Assembly (NCBI RefSeq): GCF_900129385.1 | Contig: NZ_FQVO01000002.1 | Span: 1-64,000, forward strand | DNA from: Chryseobacterium takakiae | GTDB taxonomy: Bacteria; Bacteroidota; Bacteroidia; Flavobacteriales; Weeksellaceae | DNA: 64,000 bases | Reading direction: 5' to 3' | Shown: one piece after another, positions 7,414-15,761 of the stretch | How the letters are laid out: each line of letters opens with the position of its first letter | Numbering within the stretch: the first letter of the stretch is position 1 | Program-made: the position numbers and the translations under genes | Notes under the pieces: generated by a model | What the model saw: only the letters and a program-made list of their open reading frames with translations | Told to the model about the DNA's origin: nothing | Databases searched by the model: none

Positions 7414-8823
7414 TTATTGATATTGATAAGCTCCCAACGTAGGATTTGAGGTTCTTGAAAACCCTGCAATATCTGTAGGAACCGTTGCTGCCACCGCTGT
7501 GCTTCCTTTTCCGATTGCCGGAGAGTTCTGCTTAACCCTTAAATTCATCTGGGCAGCAAAGTAATTGACAAACAACGGATCCTGGTTTTTCACAAGCTGA
7601 ATAACACTTGGCGCTGTATCCATGAAGCCGGCTTCCGATTGATTGGAATACTTCAGAAGACAGTTTTCAAAAGTGAAATTGAAAAGCTGTCCCGGTGTCT
7701 GCTCAAAAAACACTGAATTATCACGATCTGAATAAACAATACTGTTTCTAACATTCAGGATCAGTGCACCCTGTTCGGTCTGGTTGGATTCATTTTTCCA
7801 TTCATTGGTGGCAAATATTCCGTTTCTGTTATAAGACTGCAGAAGATCAGAATAATTGGCAATGGTACAGTGTGTTAAATTATACGTTCCGCCTCTGAAA
7901 ATCCCTATTGCAGATTCTCCGCAGTTGTTCATTACCAGATTTCTTGCCGTAATTGTTGATCCGATGGAGTAAATTCCGTATTCCTGAAAATTATGGATGA
8001 AGGAATTGCTGATGGTAGCATTGGTTTGTTTCATTTCCAGTCCTTTTGTCCCTCCGAAAACCCTAGCATAATTCATATTTAAAGTAGAGCCGGCTTCCAT
8101 TTTAATGGAATTCCAGTTTTTAGGAATCGTATCATAGGCGGGATCATTTCTGTCCCCGCGAAGTATAACATTGTTGGCAAGTGTTCCGTTAATATTGAGT
8201 GTTGCTCCCTGGAGCACTTTCATTCCGCTGTTTTTATGGAAATAAACTTTTGTCCCCGGTTGTATATTCAGAATCGCATTCTGATCGAGCGTGAGATCTC
8301 CGTAAATAATTTTAGCTTTATTGTTATTCCATGTTGTAGTAGAAGTAAGGATGTTCGGGTTGGAAGAAGTCTTGATAAAGAATTCTGCATCCTGAACTAC
8401 GGAGAAAAGCACTACATTTTGCTGTCCTGCAGGGCTTTCGAAAAGAATTTTATCTTCCGCAATCGCTTCAGGACCGGTTGCTTCAGGAGCAATTTCCACG
8501 AAAATATAAAGGCTGTCCTTCTTTCTCAGGGCGACATCTTTAAAATCATATCCCGGTTTTCCGTCTACATTGATTTTATATAAAGATGAAGCTCCTTTTT
8601 CAAGATGTATTCTTGGGATCAGGATGTCTTTATCTTCATTATTATAAACCTTTACGGCATATGTTTCCGAACGAACCTGATGATAAACGGTATCACAAAA
8701 AACCGTGTCTTTTGAAAAGCTCAACTTTTGTGAGGGAGCATCAAAACTGATATCATCTTTATTACAAGATACAGTCATTACAAGCATCCAGAAAGAAAAA
8801 GCCAGTAGTAATTTGATTTTCAT
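7414..8823 (-). CDS. parallel beta-helix lipoprotein
   Basis: A 469-residue surface or periplasmic lipoprotein: a hydrophobic signal ending in the lipobox-like MTVSC, with Cys20 as lipid site. Residues 30-140 form a beta-rich N-terminal domain. About 170-420 show short repeated strands rich in N, G and I (NGTLANNVILRG, NSFIHNFQEYGIYSIG, NCGESAIGIFRGGTY), the look of a right-handed parallel beta-helix as in pectate lyase-like or NosD-type folds. No enzyme motif was recognised; binding to a polysaccharide is a guess. The promoter box at 8846-8853 gives it its own transcript, divergent from rpmE2. Confidence 0.85.
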   Translation of the reverse strand: MKIKLLLAFSFWMLVMTVSCNKDDISFDAPSQKLSFSKDTVFCDTVYHQVRSETYAVKVYNNEDKDILIPRIHLEKGASSLYKINVDGKPGYDFKDVALRKKDSLYIFVEIAPEATGPEAIAEDKILFESPAGQQNVVLFSVVQDAEFFIKTSSNPNILTSTTTWNNNKAKIIYGDLTLDQNAILNIQPGTKVYFHKNSGMKVLQGATLNINGTLANNVILRGDRNDPAYDTIPKNWNSIKMEAGSTLNMNYARVFGGTKGLEMKQTNATISNSFIHNFQEYGIYSIGSTITARNLVMNNCGESAIGIFRGGTYNLTHCTIANYSDLLQSYNRNGIFATNEWKNESNQTEQGALILNVRNSIVYSDRDNSVFFEQTPGQLFNFTFENCLLKYSNQSEAGFMDTAPSVIQLVKNQDPLFVNYFAAQMNLRVKQNSPAIGKGSTAVAATVPTDIAGFSRTSNPTLGAYQYQ

Positions 8824-8845
8824 CGAAATTAAGTTTAATAAATTT

Positions 8846-8853
8846 CAAATGTA
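8846..8853 (-). promoter_or_regulatory. -7 box for the beta-helix lipoprotein
   Basis: TACATTTG on the minus strand, matching the flavobacterial TAnnTTTG consensus, 22 bases upstream of the ATG at 8823. Confidence 0.6.
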
Positions 8854-8902
8854 ACGAAAATACTTTGAATTTCTTATGAAGAAAAAAATATTGACAGCTT
8901 AT

Positions 8903-8933
8903 TTGCAAATTCAAAAAAATATTGTACTTTTGC
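8903..8933 (+). promoter_or_regulatory. promoter of rpmE2
   Basis: TTG at 8903-8905, a 19-base spacer and TACTTTTGC at 8925-8933 match the Bacteroidota -33/-7 consensus (TTG, N17-23, TAnnTTTG). This leaves a 5' leader of about 110 bases before rpmE2. Confidence 0.75.
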
Positions 8934-9050
8934 AACCTAAAATTAGCAGAGAAATATCCATTACTATTTCGAAAGCAAACTTTAATTTTTAACATTGTAT
9001 TATGAAACCGCAAGGTTACATGTGACATTAACAAAAAAAGAAATTTACAC

Positions 9051-9302
9051 ATGAAAAACGGAATCCACCCAGAAAATTATAGACTTGTTGTTTTCAAAGA
9101 TATGAGTAACGACGAAGTATTTCTTTGCAAGTCTACAGCAGAAACAAAAGACACGATCGAGTATGAAGGACAAGAGTATCCTTTGATCAAAATGGAAATC
9201 TCTTCTACTTCTCACCCTTTCTACACTGGTAAAGTGAAATTGGTTGACACTGCAGGTAGAGTTGATAAGTTCATGAACAAATACAAAAAATTCGCTAAGT
9301 AA
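9051..9302 (+). CDS. rpmE2: 50S ribosomal protein L31 type B
   Basis: An 83-residue L31 of the type B (zinc-independent) form: it begins [11 protein letters not shown], has no CxxC zinc ligands, and contains the conserved SHPFYTGK segment followed by a lysine-rich tail. It belongs to the large ribosomal subunit near the central protuberance and the inter-subunit bridge. It is a single-gene unit with a clear promoter and terminator and divergent from the beta-helix lipoprotein. The leader of about 110 bases could hold regulatory structure, but none was recognised. Confidence 0.95.
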   Translation: MKNGIHPENYRLVVFKDMSNDEVFLCKSTAETKDTIEYEGQEYPLIKMEISSTSHPFYTGKVKLVDTAGRVDKFMNKYKKFAK

Positions 9303-9324
9303 TTTTTTGACATTACAATATTTT

Positions 9325-9356
9325 AAAGTCTTTCGATTTTCGGGAGACTTTTTTTA
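9325..9356 (+). terminator. rpmE2 terminator
   Basis: AAAGTCT (9325-9331) pairs with AGACTTT (9345-9351) and is followed by a T run. Confidence 0.75.
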
Positions 9357-9373
9357 TTGTAATTTTGTTATTA

Positions 9374-9474
9374 ATGGAAATTGGAGATGGATGTGGAATT
9401 AATTTAAAATAGTACGAATTAATACTCCCGTATTTCATCATCTAACTTCTCACTTTTAACATCTAACTTCTATT
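9374..9474. repeat. facing heptamer repeats upstream of the GlmU-like gene
   Basis: Left part 9374-9396 (TGGAAAT, TGGAGAT, GGATGTG) and right part 9435-9474 (CTAACTT, CTCACTT, TTAACAT, CTAACTT, CTATT) are degenerate 7-bp-period blocks of opposite purine polarity. The right block ends immediately at the ATG of the next gene. Confidence 0.65.
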
Positions 9475-9477
9475 AAA

Positions 9478-10638
9478 ATGCAATTAGTATTTTCAGATGC
9501 GCAATACTGGGAAGATTTTCTTCCGCTTACGTTTACAAGGCCCGTAGCAGAAATGCGTTGTGGGATTCTCAAATTCTCCGAAAGATGGCAGAGAATTTTA
9601 GAAAATAATGAGATTTCTTTTTTTACCGAGTCTTATTTACAGAAAAAATTTCCCGAACCTGAAAAGAAAGAAAGTCTTTTTCTGGTAACGAACTTTCTGC
9701 CTACTGAAAATGTCATCCAGCAAATCAAGGATTTGAAACAAGGAGAAGCTTTGGTCTATGAAGATGAATTAATTGCTGCTAAAATCAATATGGAAGGATT
9801 TTCGCTCAACCAGATTGAGAAAATGACGGATATTAAGGAAGAGCTTGTTTTCTTTAAAAAGCCTGCAGATCTTTTTACCTATAATCAGAAAGCGATAGAT
9901 TTAGATTTTGAATTATTAACCAGAGGAAAGACTTCGCAGGAACTTTCATCCACCAACGGATTTTTAGGAGACAAAAATGATCTTTTCATTGAAGAAGGCG
10001 CTCAGGTTGAATTCTCAACCCTTAACACGAAAACAGGAAAAATTTACATTGGCAAAAACGCTGAAGTAATGGAAGGCTGTCATTTGCGTGGGCCAATTGC
10101 ACTTTGTGAAGAGTCTAAATTTAATTTAGGCGCAAAAATCTACGGCGCCACAACCATCGGCCCGCATTCTAAAGTAGGAGGGGAGGTCAGCAATATTATT
10201 ATTTTCGGGTATTCCAATAAAGGGCATGATGGTTTTATCGGAAACTCGGTAATCGGGGAATGGTGTAATTTCGGAGCAGATTCCAATTCTTCCAATATGA
10301 AGAATAATTACGGAAATGTAAGATTATGGAACTACAGAAGAAAAGCCTTTGAAGATACAGGATTGCAATTCGCCGGCCTGATTATGGGTGATCATTCTAA
10401 AACTGCCATCAATACCCAGCTGAATACAGGAACGGTTGTTGGTGTAGCGTCCAATATTTTTAAAGAAGGCTTTCCCCCGAACCTGGTTGAAAATTTTTCC
10501 TGGGGCGGATTTAAAGACGATGAAAAATTTAAATTAGATAAAGCCTATGAAGTTGCAGAACGGGCCATGGCGAGAAGAAAAGTGGCCTTGACCGATGAAG
10601 ATAAAGCTATTTTAAAACATATTTTTGACGAGTATTAA
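9478..10638 (+). CDS. GlmU-like sugar nucleotidyltransferase / hexapeptide acyltransferase
   Basis: A 386-residue protein of the Bacteroidota alternative GlmU family. The N-terminal part (1-180, beginning MQLVFSDAQYWEDFLPLTFT) resembles a reduced nucleotidyltransferase domain. The C-terminal part (about 185-330) is a left-handed beta-helix of hexapeptide repeats (IYIGKNAEVMEGCHL, YGATTIGPHSKVGG, GNSVIGEWCNFGAD), as in the acetyltransferase half of GlmU. It may supply UDP-GlcNAc for peptidoglycan and lipopolysaccharide; this follows from the family, not from catalytic residues I can confirm. Single gene with a good terminator downstream. Confidence 0.83.
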   Translation: MQLVFSDAQYWEDFLPLTFTRPVAEMRCGILKFSERWQRILENNEISFFTESYLQKKFPEPEKKESLFLVTNFLPTENVIQQIKDLKQGEALVYEDELIAAKINMEGFSLNQIEKMTDIKEELVFFKKPADLFTYNQKAIDLDFELLTRGKTSQELSSTNGFLGDKNDLFIEEGAQVEFSTLNTKTGKIYIGKNAEVMEGCHLRGPIALCEESKFNLGAKIYGATTIGPHSKVGGEVSNIIIFGYSNKGHDGFIGNSVIGEWCNFGADSNSSNMKNNYGNVRLWNYRRKAFEDTGLQFAGLIMGDHSKTAINTQLNTGTVVGVASNIFKEGFPPNLVENFSWGGFKDDEKFKLDKAYEVAERAMARRKVALTDEDKAILKHIFDEY

Positions 10639-10653
10639 GACGATGAATAAAGG

Positions 10654-10682
10654 AAACTTCAATTTTTTTTGAAGTTTTTTTC
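10654..10682 (+). terminator. terminator after the GlmU-like gene
   Basis: AACTTCAA (10655-10662) pairs with TTGAAGTT (10669-10676) and is followed by a T run. Confidence 0.8.
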
Positions 10683-10737
10683 TTTTTGATGTAATAAAAT
10701 GTAAAATCTGAATGTCTTATCTATAGAAACAAAACTT

Positions 10738-11247
10738 ATGACCCAAGAGACTTTCAAAAGTACGGTATTCATTCTCAAAAATGAGATGTATCGCTTTGCG
10801 AAGAGATTCGTCATGAGTAGTGATGAGGCAGAAGATGTGGTGCAGGACTTAATGATAAAGTTCTGGCAGAAAAAAGATGAGCTGGAGCAGTTCGGGAATT
10901 TAAAATCCTATGCGCTGAAAGCCGTCAGAAACGAATGCCTGAACAGGCTGAAGCACCACGATGTAAAGCTTGGTTTTGCAGATATGCAGCTTCACAGGTC
11001 TGAGCTTTACAGTATGGAAGTGAATAATCTGAAGGAACATATCATCGGTTTTATCAATCAGCTTCCGGAAAAACAAAAGATGGTTATCCATTTGAAAGAC
11101 GTAGAAGAGTATGAGGTCTCGGAAATCGCAGAAATGCTGGAAATGGAGGAAAACGCAGTAAGAGTAAATCTTATGAGGGCTAGACAAAAAGTTAAAGAGC
11201 AAATTTCACAATTGATGAGCTATGAGCAAAGACAAATTTCAAGATAA
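10738..11247 (+). CDS. ECF-type RNA polymerase sigma factor
   Basis: A 169-residue sigma factor of the extracytoplasmic-function group. Region 2 is seen in residues 14-70 (FAKRFVMSSDEAEDVVQDLM, then FWQKKDEL and LKSYALKAVRNECLNRLK) and region 4 in 105-160 (LPEKQKMVIHLKDVEEYEVS followed by an IAEMLEMEENAVRVNLMRAR helix-turn-helix). It should direct RNA polymerase to a small regulon in response to an envelope signal. Its last 26 bases overlap the next gene in another frame, a usual arrangement of sigma and anti-sigma genes. The three following genes probably belong to its operon and may be its targets. Confidence 0.92.
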   Translation: MTQETFKSTVFILKNEMYRFAKRFVMSSDEAEDVVQDLMIKFWQKKDELEQFGNLKSYALKAVRNECLNRLKHHDVKLGFADMQLHRSELYSMEVNNLKEHIIGFINQLPEKQKMVIHLKDVEEYEVSEIAEMLEMEENAVRVNLMRARQKVKEQISQLMSYEQRQISR

Positions 11248-11899
11248 ATACGCTGAGATCTTCCGGGATTTAAAGGAAGAAAAAATGGATTGGGACTTTG
11301 AGGATTTCCTGAAACAGGCAGAATGTAAAGACACTGTAAGGGACAATAATGAAACTCCCATTATCCCGATCGATAGTAAAAATAAACCGGCTTTCCCGAA
11401 ATGGTTCTGGATGGCGGCAGGTGTTGTCGTATTGTTAAGTATAGGATTTATTTTTAACGATAATTCCCATCAGAATATAAAAGACCAGGCTCAGATGGTT
11501 GAAAATCAGATTAAAAGAGAGAAAAATAATTTTATCGAAGAAAATAATGAGCAACAGGCTCAGGTTGCGGTGAACCAGGTGTCAGATTCTATTGCAGGAA
11601 TCAAACAAGATTCTGTATTTCAGGAAAATACCATCGCAGAAAAAGATTATTTAGATGAAATTTTGCCGAAAAGAGGAAGGCTTAAAAAAGAAAAAAAGCC
11701 ACGGTATGTAAATAATTCCTCTTATCATAAAGCGGCAAAAGATTCCACAGGCTACAAAGATTCTTACGTTATTGTAAACGGAAAAAGAATTGAAAATGTG
11801 GAAGAAGCCATTAATGTGACTAAGTATTCATTCCAAATATTTGCAAATAACGTTAGTGAAAAATTAGCAAAACCAACAGTCGTAGATGACGATTATTAA
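11222..11899 (+). CDS. membrane-anchored partner of the sigma factor (putative anti-sigma)
   Basis: A 225-residue protein with one membrane segment (about residues 60-78, WFWMAAGVVVLLSIGFIF). The first 58 residues are charged and would face the cytoplasm; the remainder is a Gln/Glu/Lys-rich periplasmic part. Overlap with the sigma gene (11222-11247) and single-pass topology suggest it binds and restrains the sigma factor. I see no zinc-finger HxxxCxxC motif, and the family is not recognised, so anti-sigma activity is inferred from position and topology only. Confidence 0.7.
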   Translation: MSKDKFQDKYAEIFRDLKEEKMDWDFEDFLKQAECKDTVRDNNETPIIPIDSKNKPAFPKWFWMAAGVVVLLSIGFIFNDNSHQNIKDQAQMVENQIKREKNNFIEENNEQQAQVAVNQVSDSIAGIKQDSVFQENTIAEKDYLDEILPKRGRLKKEKKPRYVNNSSYHKAAKDSTGYKDSYVIVNGKRIENVEEAINVTKYSFQIFANNVSEKLAKPTVVDDDY

Positions 11900-11961
11900 T
11901 TAACCCTAAAAAGATTATGCTCCTGATCAGGCACAAATAATCAAGAAAATAAAATTGACTC

Positions 11962-13224
11962 ATGAAAAAAATATTCATCATATTCGCATTTGCCTTCTCA
12001 CAATTTTTCAATGTGTACGGGCAGGACAAGCTGGATCAGCTTTTTGATAAATACCAGGAAGTGGAAGGTGTAACTTCCATAAAAATTGCAAAACCGATGT
12101 TCGGAATGCTCAGCAATCTGGATTTAGGAGATGCTGAACTCGATCAGATCAAACCTTTATTATCAAAAATAAACGGATTAAAGGTTTTCATCGCTGAAAA
12201 ACCTGAGAATGCAGGTTCTGTTAATGGACAAAAACTGTCGCAGATTAACAGGGATATCAAATCTTATTTAAGCAATCTCAATTATAGCGAGATTATGACC
12301 ATGAACAGCAACGGTGCAAAAATAAAATTCCTGTCTGCTGAAGAAAAAAATGGAGTTCTTGACGATTTGTTATTAAGTATTGACAGCGGAGGAGAGGAAA
12401 GCATCCTGATAAAACTGGACGGAAGGCTTTCAATGGATGATATCAATAAAATCATCAATTCTACCGAAACCAAAACAAATCCTGTAACGAATACCAAAAA
12501 CAGTTTTGTTTCCCAAAATACAACGTCTTATCTGAACGGAGAATCCAGAAATGTAGGAGAATTCTCAGGAGTGCATGTGAGTACAGGCGTAATCGTTAAT
12601 TTTAAGCAGGAAAATCCTACCTCCGTAAAGGTCATAGCAGATGCTGATAAGCTTCAGTATATTGTAACAAAGGTGGATAACGGCGTTTTGAAAGTATATG
12701 TTGATAATAAAGGACAAAGAAATCTGAAATTCAAAAATATCAGCGTAAATGTTTCTGCGCCAAGAATAGACAATATTAAAACTTCTTCAGGAGCAATATT
12801 CAATGCCATTACTGCGATCAATGAAAAGACGGTTTCAGTTGATCTTTCATCAGGATCTGTTGTGAATGGTGATTTTAATTCGGACCATACGAAAGTGGAT
12901 CTAAGTTCCGGTGCTGTTATCAATTCTACCATTAATACCAAACAAATTGCTGTTAAGGCATCGAGCGGGGCGGTAGCCAATCTTAACGGAAGAGTAAATG
13001 TGGGTTCAATAGATGTAAGTAGTGGTGCAGTTTGCAATTCGGAGAAGTTTCAATTCAATGAACTTGAGGCTGAAGCAACATCGGGAGGCGTTGTTACCGG
13101 TAATGTAGCAGAACGTTTAAAAGCAACGGCATCTTCCGGAGGAAGTATTAAATATAAAGGAAATCCAAGAGTAGATGCCAATATCAGCAAAACTTCCGGC
13201 GGAAGCTTAAAACAAATCAACTAA
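11962..13224 (+). CDS. secreted DUF4252 - GIN (DUF2807) fusion protein
   Basis: A 420-residue exported protein. A signal peptide (MKKIFIIFAFAFSQFFNVYGQ) is followed by a DUF4252-like domain (about 22-165) and then, from about residue 195, a GIN/DUF2807 head domain built from short beta-helical turns rich in S, G and A (SSGAIFNA, LSSGSVVNG, DLSSGAVINS, ASSGAVANLNG, TSGGVV). GIN domains are common in Bacteroidota cell-surface proteins and have been suggested to be adhesive. The gene lies in the ECF sigma operon, upstream of a second DUF4252 gene, so it is probably controlled by that sigma factor. Function unknown. Confidence 0.82.
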   Translation: MKKIFIIFAFAFSQFFNVYGQDKLDQLFDKYQEVEGVTSIKIAKPMFGMLSNLDLGDAELDQIKPLLSKINGLKVFIAEKPENAGSVNGQKLSQINRDIKSYLSNLNYSEIMTMNSNGAKIKFLSAEEKNGVLDDLLLSIDSGGEESILIKLDGRLSMDDINKIINSTETKTNPVTNTKNSFVSQNTTSYLNGESRNVGEFSGVHVSTGVIVNFKQENPTSVKVIADADKLQYIVTKVDNGVLKVYVDNKGQRNLKFKNISVNVSAPRIDNIKTSSGAIFNAITAINEKTVSVDLSSGSVVNGDFNSDHTKVDLSSGAVINSTINTKQIAVKASSGAVANLNGRVNVGSIDVSSGAVCNSEKFQFNELEAEATSGGVVTGNVAERLKATASSGGSIKYKGNPRVDANISKTSGGSLKQIN

Positions 13225-13236
13225 AAATTAACAGCC

Positions 13237-13737
13237 ATGAAAATATTTAAAACCATTTTTCTGACTTTTTCCATTATGTTTTTAATGCAGTCATGTATTG
13301 TTTCAGAAAAACCGAATATCGCTTATTTTTCAGATTCCGGAAGGGAATTTAAAGGGGCCAGGTTTGTAAGCATCAATGTTCCGATGTTTTTGGCTAAACC
13401 TTATATCAAAAAAGCTCTGAGAGAAGACGGCGAAGATGAAGAATTGATCAGACTTATGAAAAAGGTGTCCAAAATAAAAGTGTTGACTGTTGAAAACGGA
13501 GACCGTAAGATGCTGAGAGATTTTGCAAATTATCTGAATAATAATAACTATGAAGAATGGGCAATGATTAAACATAATGGTGACAATGTCAACATTCGGG
13601 TGAAACAAAAAGGTGATGCTATCAAAAATATGATGATCACCGTTAACTCAGATAAAGAACTTGTTTTTGTGGATGTCAGAGGAAATTTTAAGGCTGATGA
13701 TATTTCCAGAATGATCGCTTCTGCAAAAGATAAATAG
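13237..13737 (+). CDS. DUF4252 lipoprotein
   Basis: A 166-residue lipoprotein: the signal peptide ends in FLMQSC, a lipobox with Cys20. The mature part resembles the N-terminal domain of the preceding gene (compare LMKKVSKIKVLTVENGD with LLSKINGLKVFIAEKPE, and the shared ending DDISRMI / DDINKII). It starts 12 bases after that gene and is the last of the sigma operon, with a terminator behind it. The molecular role of DUF4252 proteins is not known to me. Confidence 0.85.
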   Translation: MKIFKTIFLTFSIMFLMQSCIVSEKPNIAYFSDSGREFKGARFVSINVPMFLAKPYIKKALREDGEDEELIRLMKKVSKIKVLTVENGDRKMLRDFANYLNNNNYEEWAMIKHNGDNVNIRVKQKGDAIKNMMITVNSDKELVFVDVRGNFKADDISRMIASAKDK

Positions 13738-13773
13738 ACATTCATATTCAATGATATTAAATTTCATTTATAC

Positions 13774-13804
13774 AAAAACCATTTCGCATTAGAAATGGTT
13801 TTTT
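13774..13804 (+). terminator. sigma-operon terminator
   Basis: AAAACCATTTC pairs with GAAATGGTTTT around a GCATTA loop and is followed by T residues. Confidence 0.85.
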
Positions 13805-13875
13805 AATTTAAGTTATTGATTATTAAGTTTTATTTAAACTATTAAAATCAATTTTCATATTTCATCAAAATACCT

Positions 13876-13884
13876 TAATTTTGC
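13876..13884 (+). promoter_or_regulatory. -7 box of guaB
   Basis: TAATTTTGC matches TAnnTTTGC and lies 12 bases before the guaB ATG, giving a very short leader. No clear -33 TTG is seen. Confidence 0.6.
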
Positions 13885-13896
13885 AAGAAAGTAAAG

Positions 13897-15357
13897 ATGT
13901 CTATTCATAACAAAATTGTAGAGACAGCCATCACTTTCGATGACGTGCTTCTAGTTCCTTCTTATTCAGAAGTTTTACCTAATCAGGTTTCATTAAAATC
14001 AAGACTTACCGACAAAATTACGCTTAATGTCCCAATCGTTTCTGCTGCAATGGATACTGTTACGGAAGCAGAATTGGCTATTGCCCTGGCGAGAGTAGGA
14101 GGTTTGGGTTTCATTCATAAGAATATGACGATTGCAGAACAGGCCGCTCAGGTAAACCGTGTAAAGCGTTCCGAAAACGGAATGATTTCCGATCCTGTTA
14201 CTCTTTCAAAAGATCATACGCTGGCTCAGGCTAAAGATACCATGGCCAAATATAAAATTTCCGGACTTCCGGTTGTTGATAGTGAAAATACATTAATTGG
14301 AATTATTACCAACAGAGATGTGAAATATCAGGAAAATCTTGATATGAAAGTGGAAGAGATCATGACCAAAGATAACCTCATTACATCGGATAAAAATACC
14401 AATCTTGAAAAAGCTAAAGAAATCCTTCTGAAAAACAGAGTGGAAAAGCTTCCGATTGTTGATGCTGAAAATAAATTGGTTGGTTTAATCACCATTAAAG
14501 ATATTGATAACCAGTTGGAATATCCGAATGCGAATAAAGATCAGAACGGCAGGTTAATCGTTGGAGCAGGTGTAGGCGTAGGAGAAGATACGCTGGAAAG
14601 AATTGAAGCATTGGTAAAAGCCGGAGTGGATATCATTGGTATTGATTCGGCACACGGACATTCTAAGGGTGTTCTGGATAAAATTTCAGAAATCAGAAAA
14701 GCTTATCCGGATCTGGATATCGTTGGCGGAAATATTGTAACGGCTGAAGCAGCTGAGGATTTGATCAAAGCTGGAGCAAATGTTCTTAAAGTGGGAGTAG
14801 GTCCTGGTTCTATCTGTACAACAAGAGTGGTTGCCGGAGTAGGAGTTCCTCAGTTATCTGCTATTTATAACGTTTACGAATATGCAAAAACTAAAAATGT
14901 TGCCGTAATTGCAGATGGAGGAATCAAACTTTCCGGAGACATCGTAAAAGCAATTGCAAGCGGGGCAGGAGCGGTAATGCTGGGATCCCTTTTAGCGGGA
15001 ACTGATGAAGCGCCGGGTGAAGAAATTATCTTCCAGGGAAGAAAATTCAAAACGTATCAGGGAATGGGAAGTCTTTCTGCGATGAAAAGAGGCGGAAAGG
15101 AAAGATATTTCCAGAGTGAAGCTAAAAAATTCGTTCCGGAAGGAATTGAGGGAAGAGTCCCAAGCAAAGGGAAGCTGGAAGACGTTATTTTCCAGTTAAC
15201 AGGAGGTCTAAGAGCCGGAATGGGATATTGTGGGGCTAAAGATATTGAAGCGTTACAAACAGAAACCAAAATGGTAATGATTACAGGAAGCGGATTGAAA
15301 GAGTCGCACCCTCACGATGTGATTATTACTCAGGAAGCTCCAAACTATTCTTTGTAA
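13897..15357 (+). CDS. guaB: inosine-5'-monophosphate dehydrogenase
   Basis: Oxidises IMP to XMP with NAD+, the committed step of GMP synthesis, in the cytoplasm. The 486 residues give full length. The catalytic barrel begins with [18 protein letters not shown]. Two CBS domains (about 95-210; [20 protein letters not shown] and [20 protein letters not shown]) are inserted in the barrel. The active-site loop [15 protein letters not shown] carries the catalytic Cys307, and the flap [11 protein letters not shown] follows. It is a monocistronic unit with a promoter box and a strong terminator. Confidence 0.97.
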   Translation: MSIHNKIVETAITFDDVLLVPSYSEVLPNQVSLKSRLTDKITLNVPIVSAAMDTVTEAELAIALARVGGLGFIHKNMTIAEQAAQVNRVKRSENGMISDPVTLSKDHTLAQAKDTMAKYKISGLPVVDSENTLIGIITNRDVKYQENLDMKVEEIMTKDNLITSDKNTNLEKAKEILLKNRVEKLPIVDAENKLVGLITIKDIDNQLEYPNANKDQNGRLIVGAGVGVGEDTLERIEALVKAGVDIIGIDSAHGHSKGVLDKISEIRKAYPDLDIVGGNIVTAEAAEDLIKAGANVLKVGVGPGSICTTRVVAGVGVPQLSAIYNVYEYAKTKNVAVIADGGIKLSGDIVKAIASGAGAVMLGSLLAGTDEAPGEEIIFQGRKFKTYQGMGSLSAMKRGGKERYFQSEAKKFVPEGIEGRVPSKGKLEDVIFQLTGGLRAGMGYCGAKDIEALQTETKMVMITGSGLKESHPHDVIITQEAPNYSL

Positions 15358-15380
15358 GAATTTTAAAAATAATAGAAAAT

Positions 15381-15409
15381 AAGGCTGTCAATCGACAGCC
15401 TTATTTTTG
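15381..15409 (+). terminator. guaB terminator
   Basis: AAGGCTGTC pairs perfectly with GACAGCCTT around AATC, followed by ATTTTTG. Confidence 0.88.
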
Positions 15410-15447
15410 TTTCGGGGCGCGGGCGAAGCCCGCGCCCCGAAACAAAA
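15405..15447. repeat. perfect 20-bp inverted repeat with GC-rich core
   Basis: Arms 15405-15424 and 15428-15447 are perfectly complementary around a GAA loop. The core is GGGGCGCGGGC, far more GC-rich than anything nearby, and each arm has a TTTTG/CAAAA outer end. It overlaps the T tract of the guaB terminator and lies between guaB and the convergent KTSC gene. It could work as a second, bidirectional terminator or be a palindromic mobile-type repeat. Confidence 0.9.
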
Positions 15448-15473
15448 TCATAAAGTTTTTTGAGAAACTATTG

Positions 15474-15671
15474 TTATTCAATCTTTTTATATTTGAATTT
15501 AGGTTTAATTACATAATTCAAAAACCTTCCTTTTGATTGCACTGTTTTAAATCGGTTAAAGATTTCTATCGGTACCTGAAGATAATCATATACTGCGCCC
15601 GACTGATAAATGATTCTCAAAATCTCAGTCTCCGGAAAATAATGGTATTTATTAATTACAGATGAAGGCAT
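15474..15671 (-). CDS. KTSC-domain protein
   Basis: A 65-residue protein that is essentially one KTSC domain (PF13619-type): VINKYHYFPETEILRIIYQS, then GAVYDYLQVPIEIFNRF, with the alternating Y/L pattern that names this small family. It occurs alone or next to lysyl-tRNA synthetase-like or DNA-handling proteins in other bacteria; its function is not established. It is convergent to guaB. Confidence 0.8.
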   Translation of the reverse strand: MPSSVINKYHYFPETEILRIIYQSGAVYDYLQVPIEIFNRFKTVQSKGRFLNYVIKPKFKYKKIE

Positions 15672-15718
15672 ACAAAATACCGAACAAAAAATGTTCCCTG
15701 AAAACAGTTAAAGCCCAA

Positions 15719-15744
15719 AAAAGCCTCACGGAAACCCGAAAGGC
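15719..15744 (-). terminator. possible terminator after the DUF4407 gene
   Basis: On the minus strand GCCTTTCGG pairs, with an internal mismatch, to CCGTGAGGC and is followed by TTTTTT. Confidence 0.5.
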
Positions 15745-15761
15745 AATGATCATTTATATTT

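Noticed and set aside
8762..9052. Open frame of 96 codons on the minus strand between the beta-helix lipoprotein and rpmE2
   Set aside because: It overlaps the start of the lipoprotein gene and covers both divergent promoters; it has no motif.
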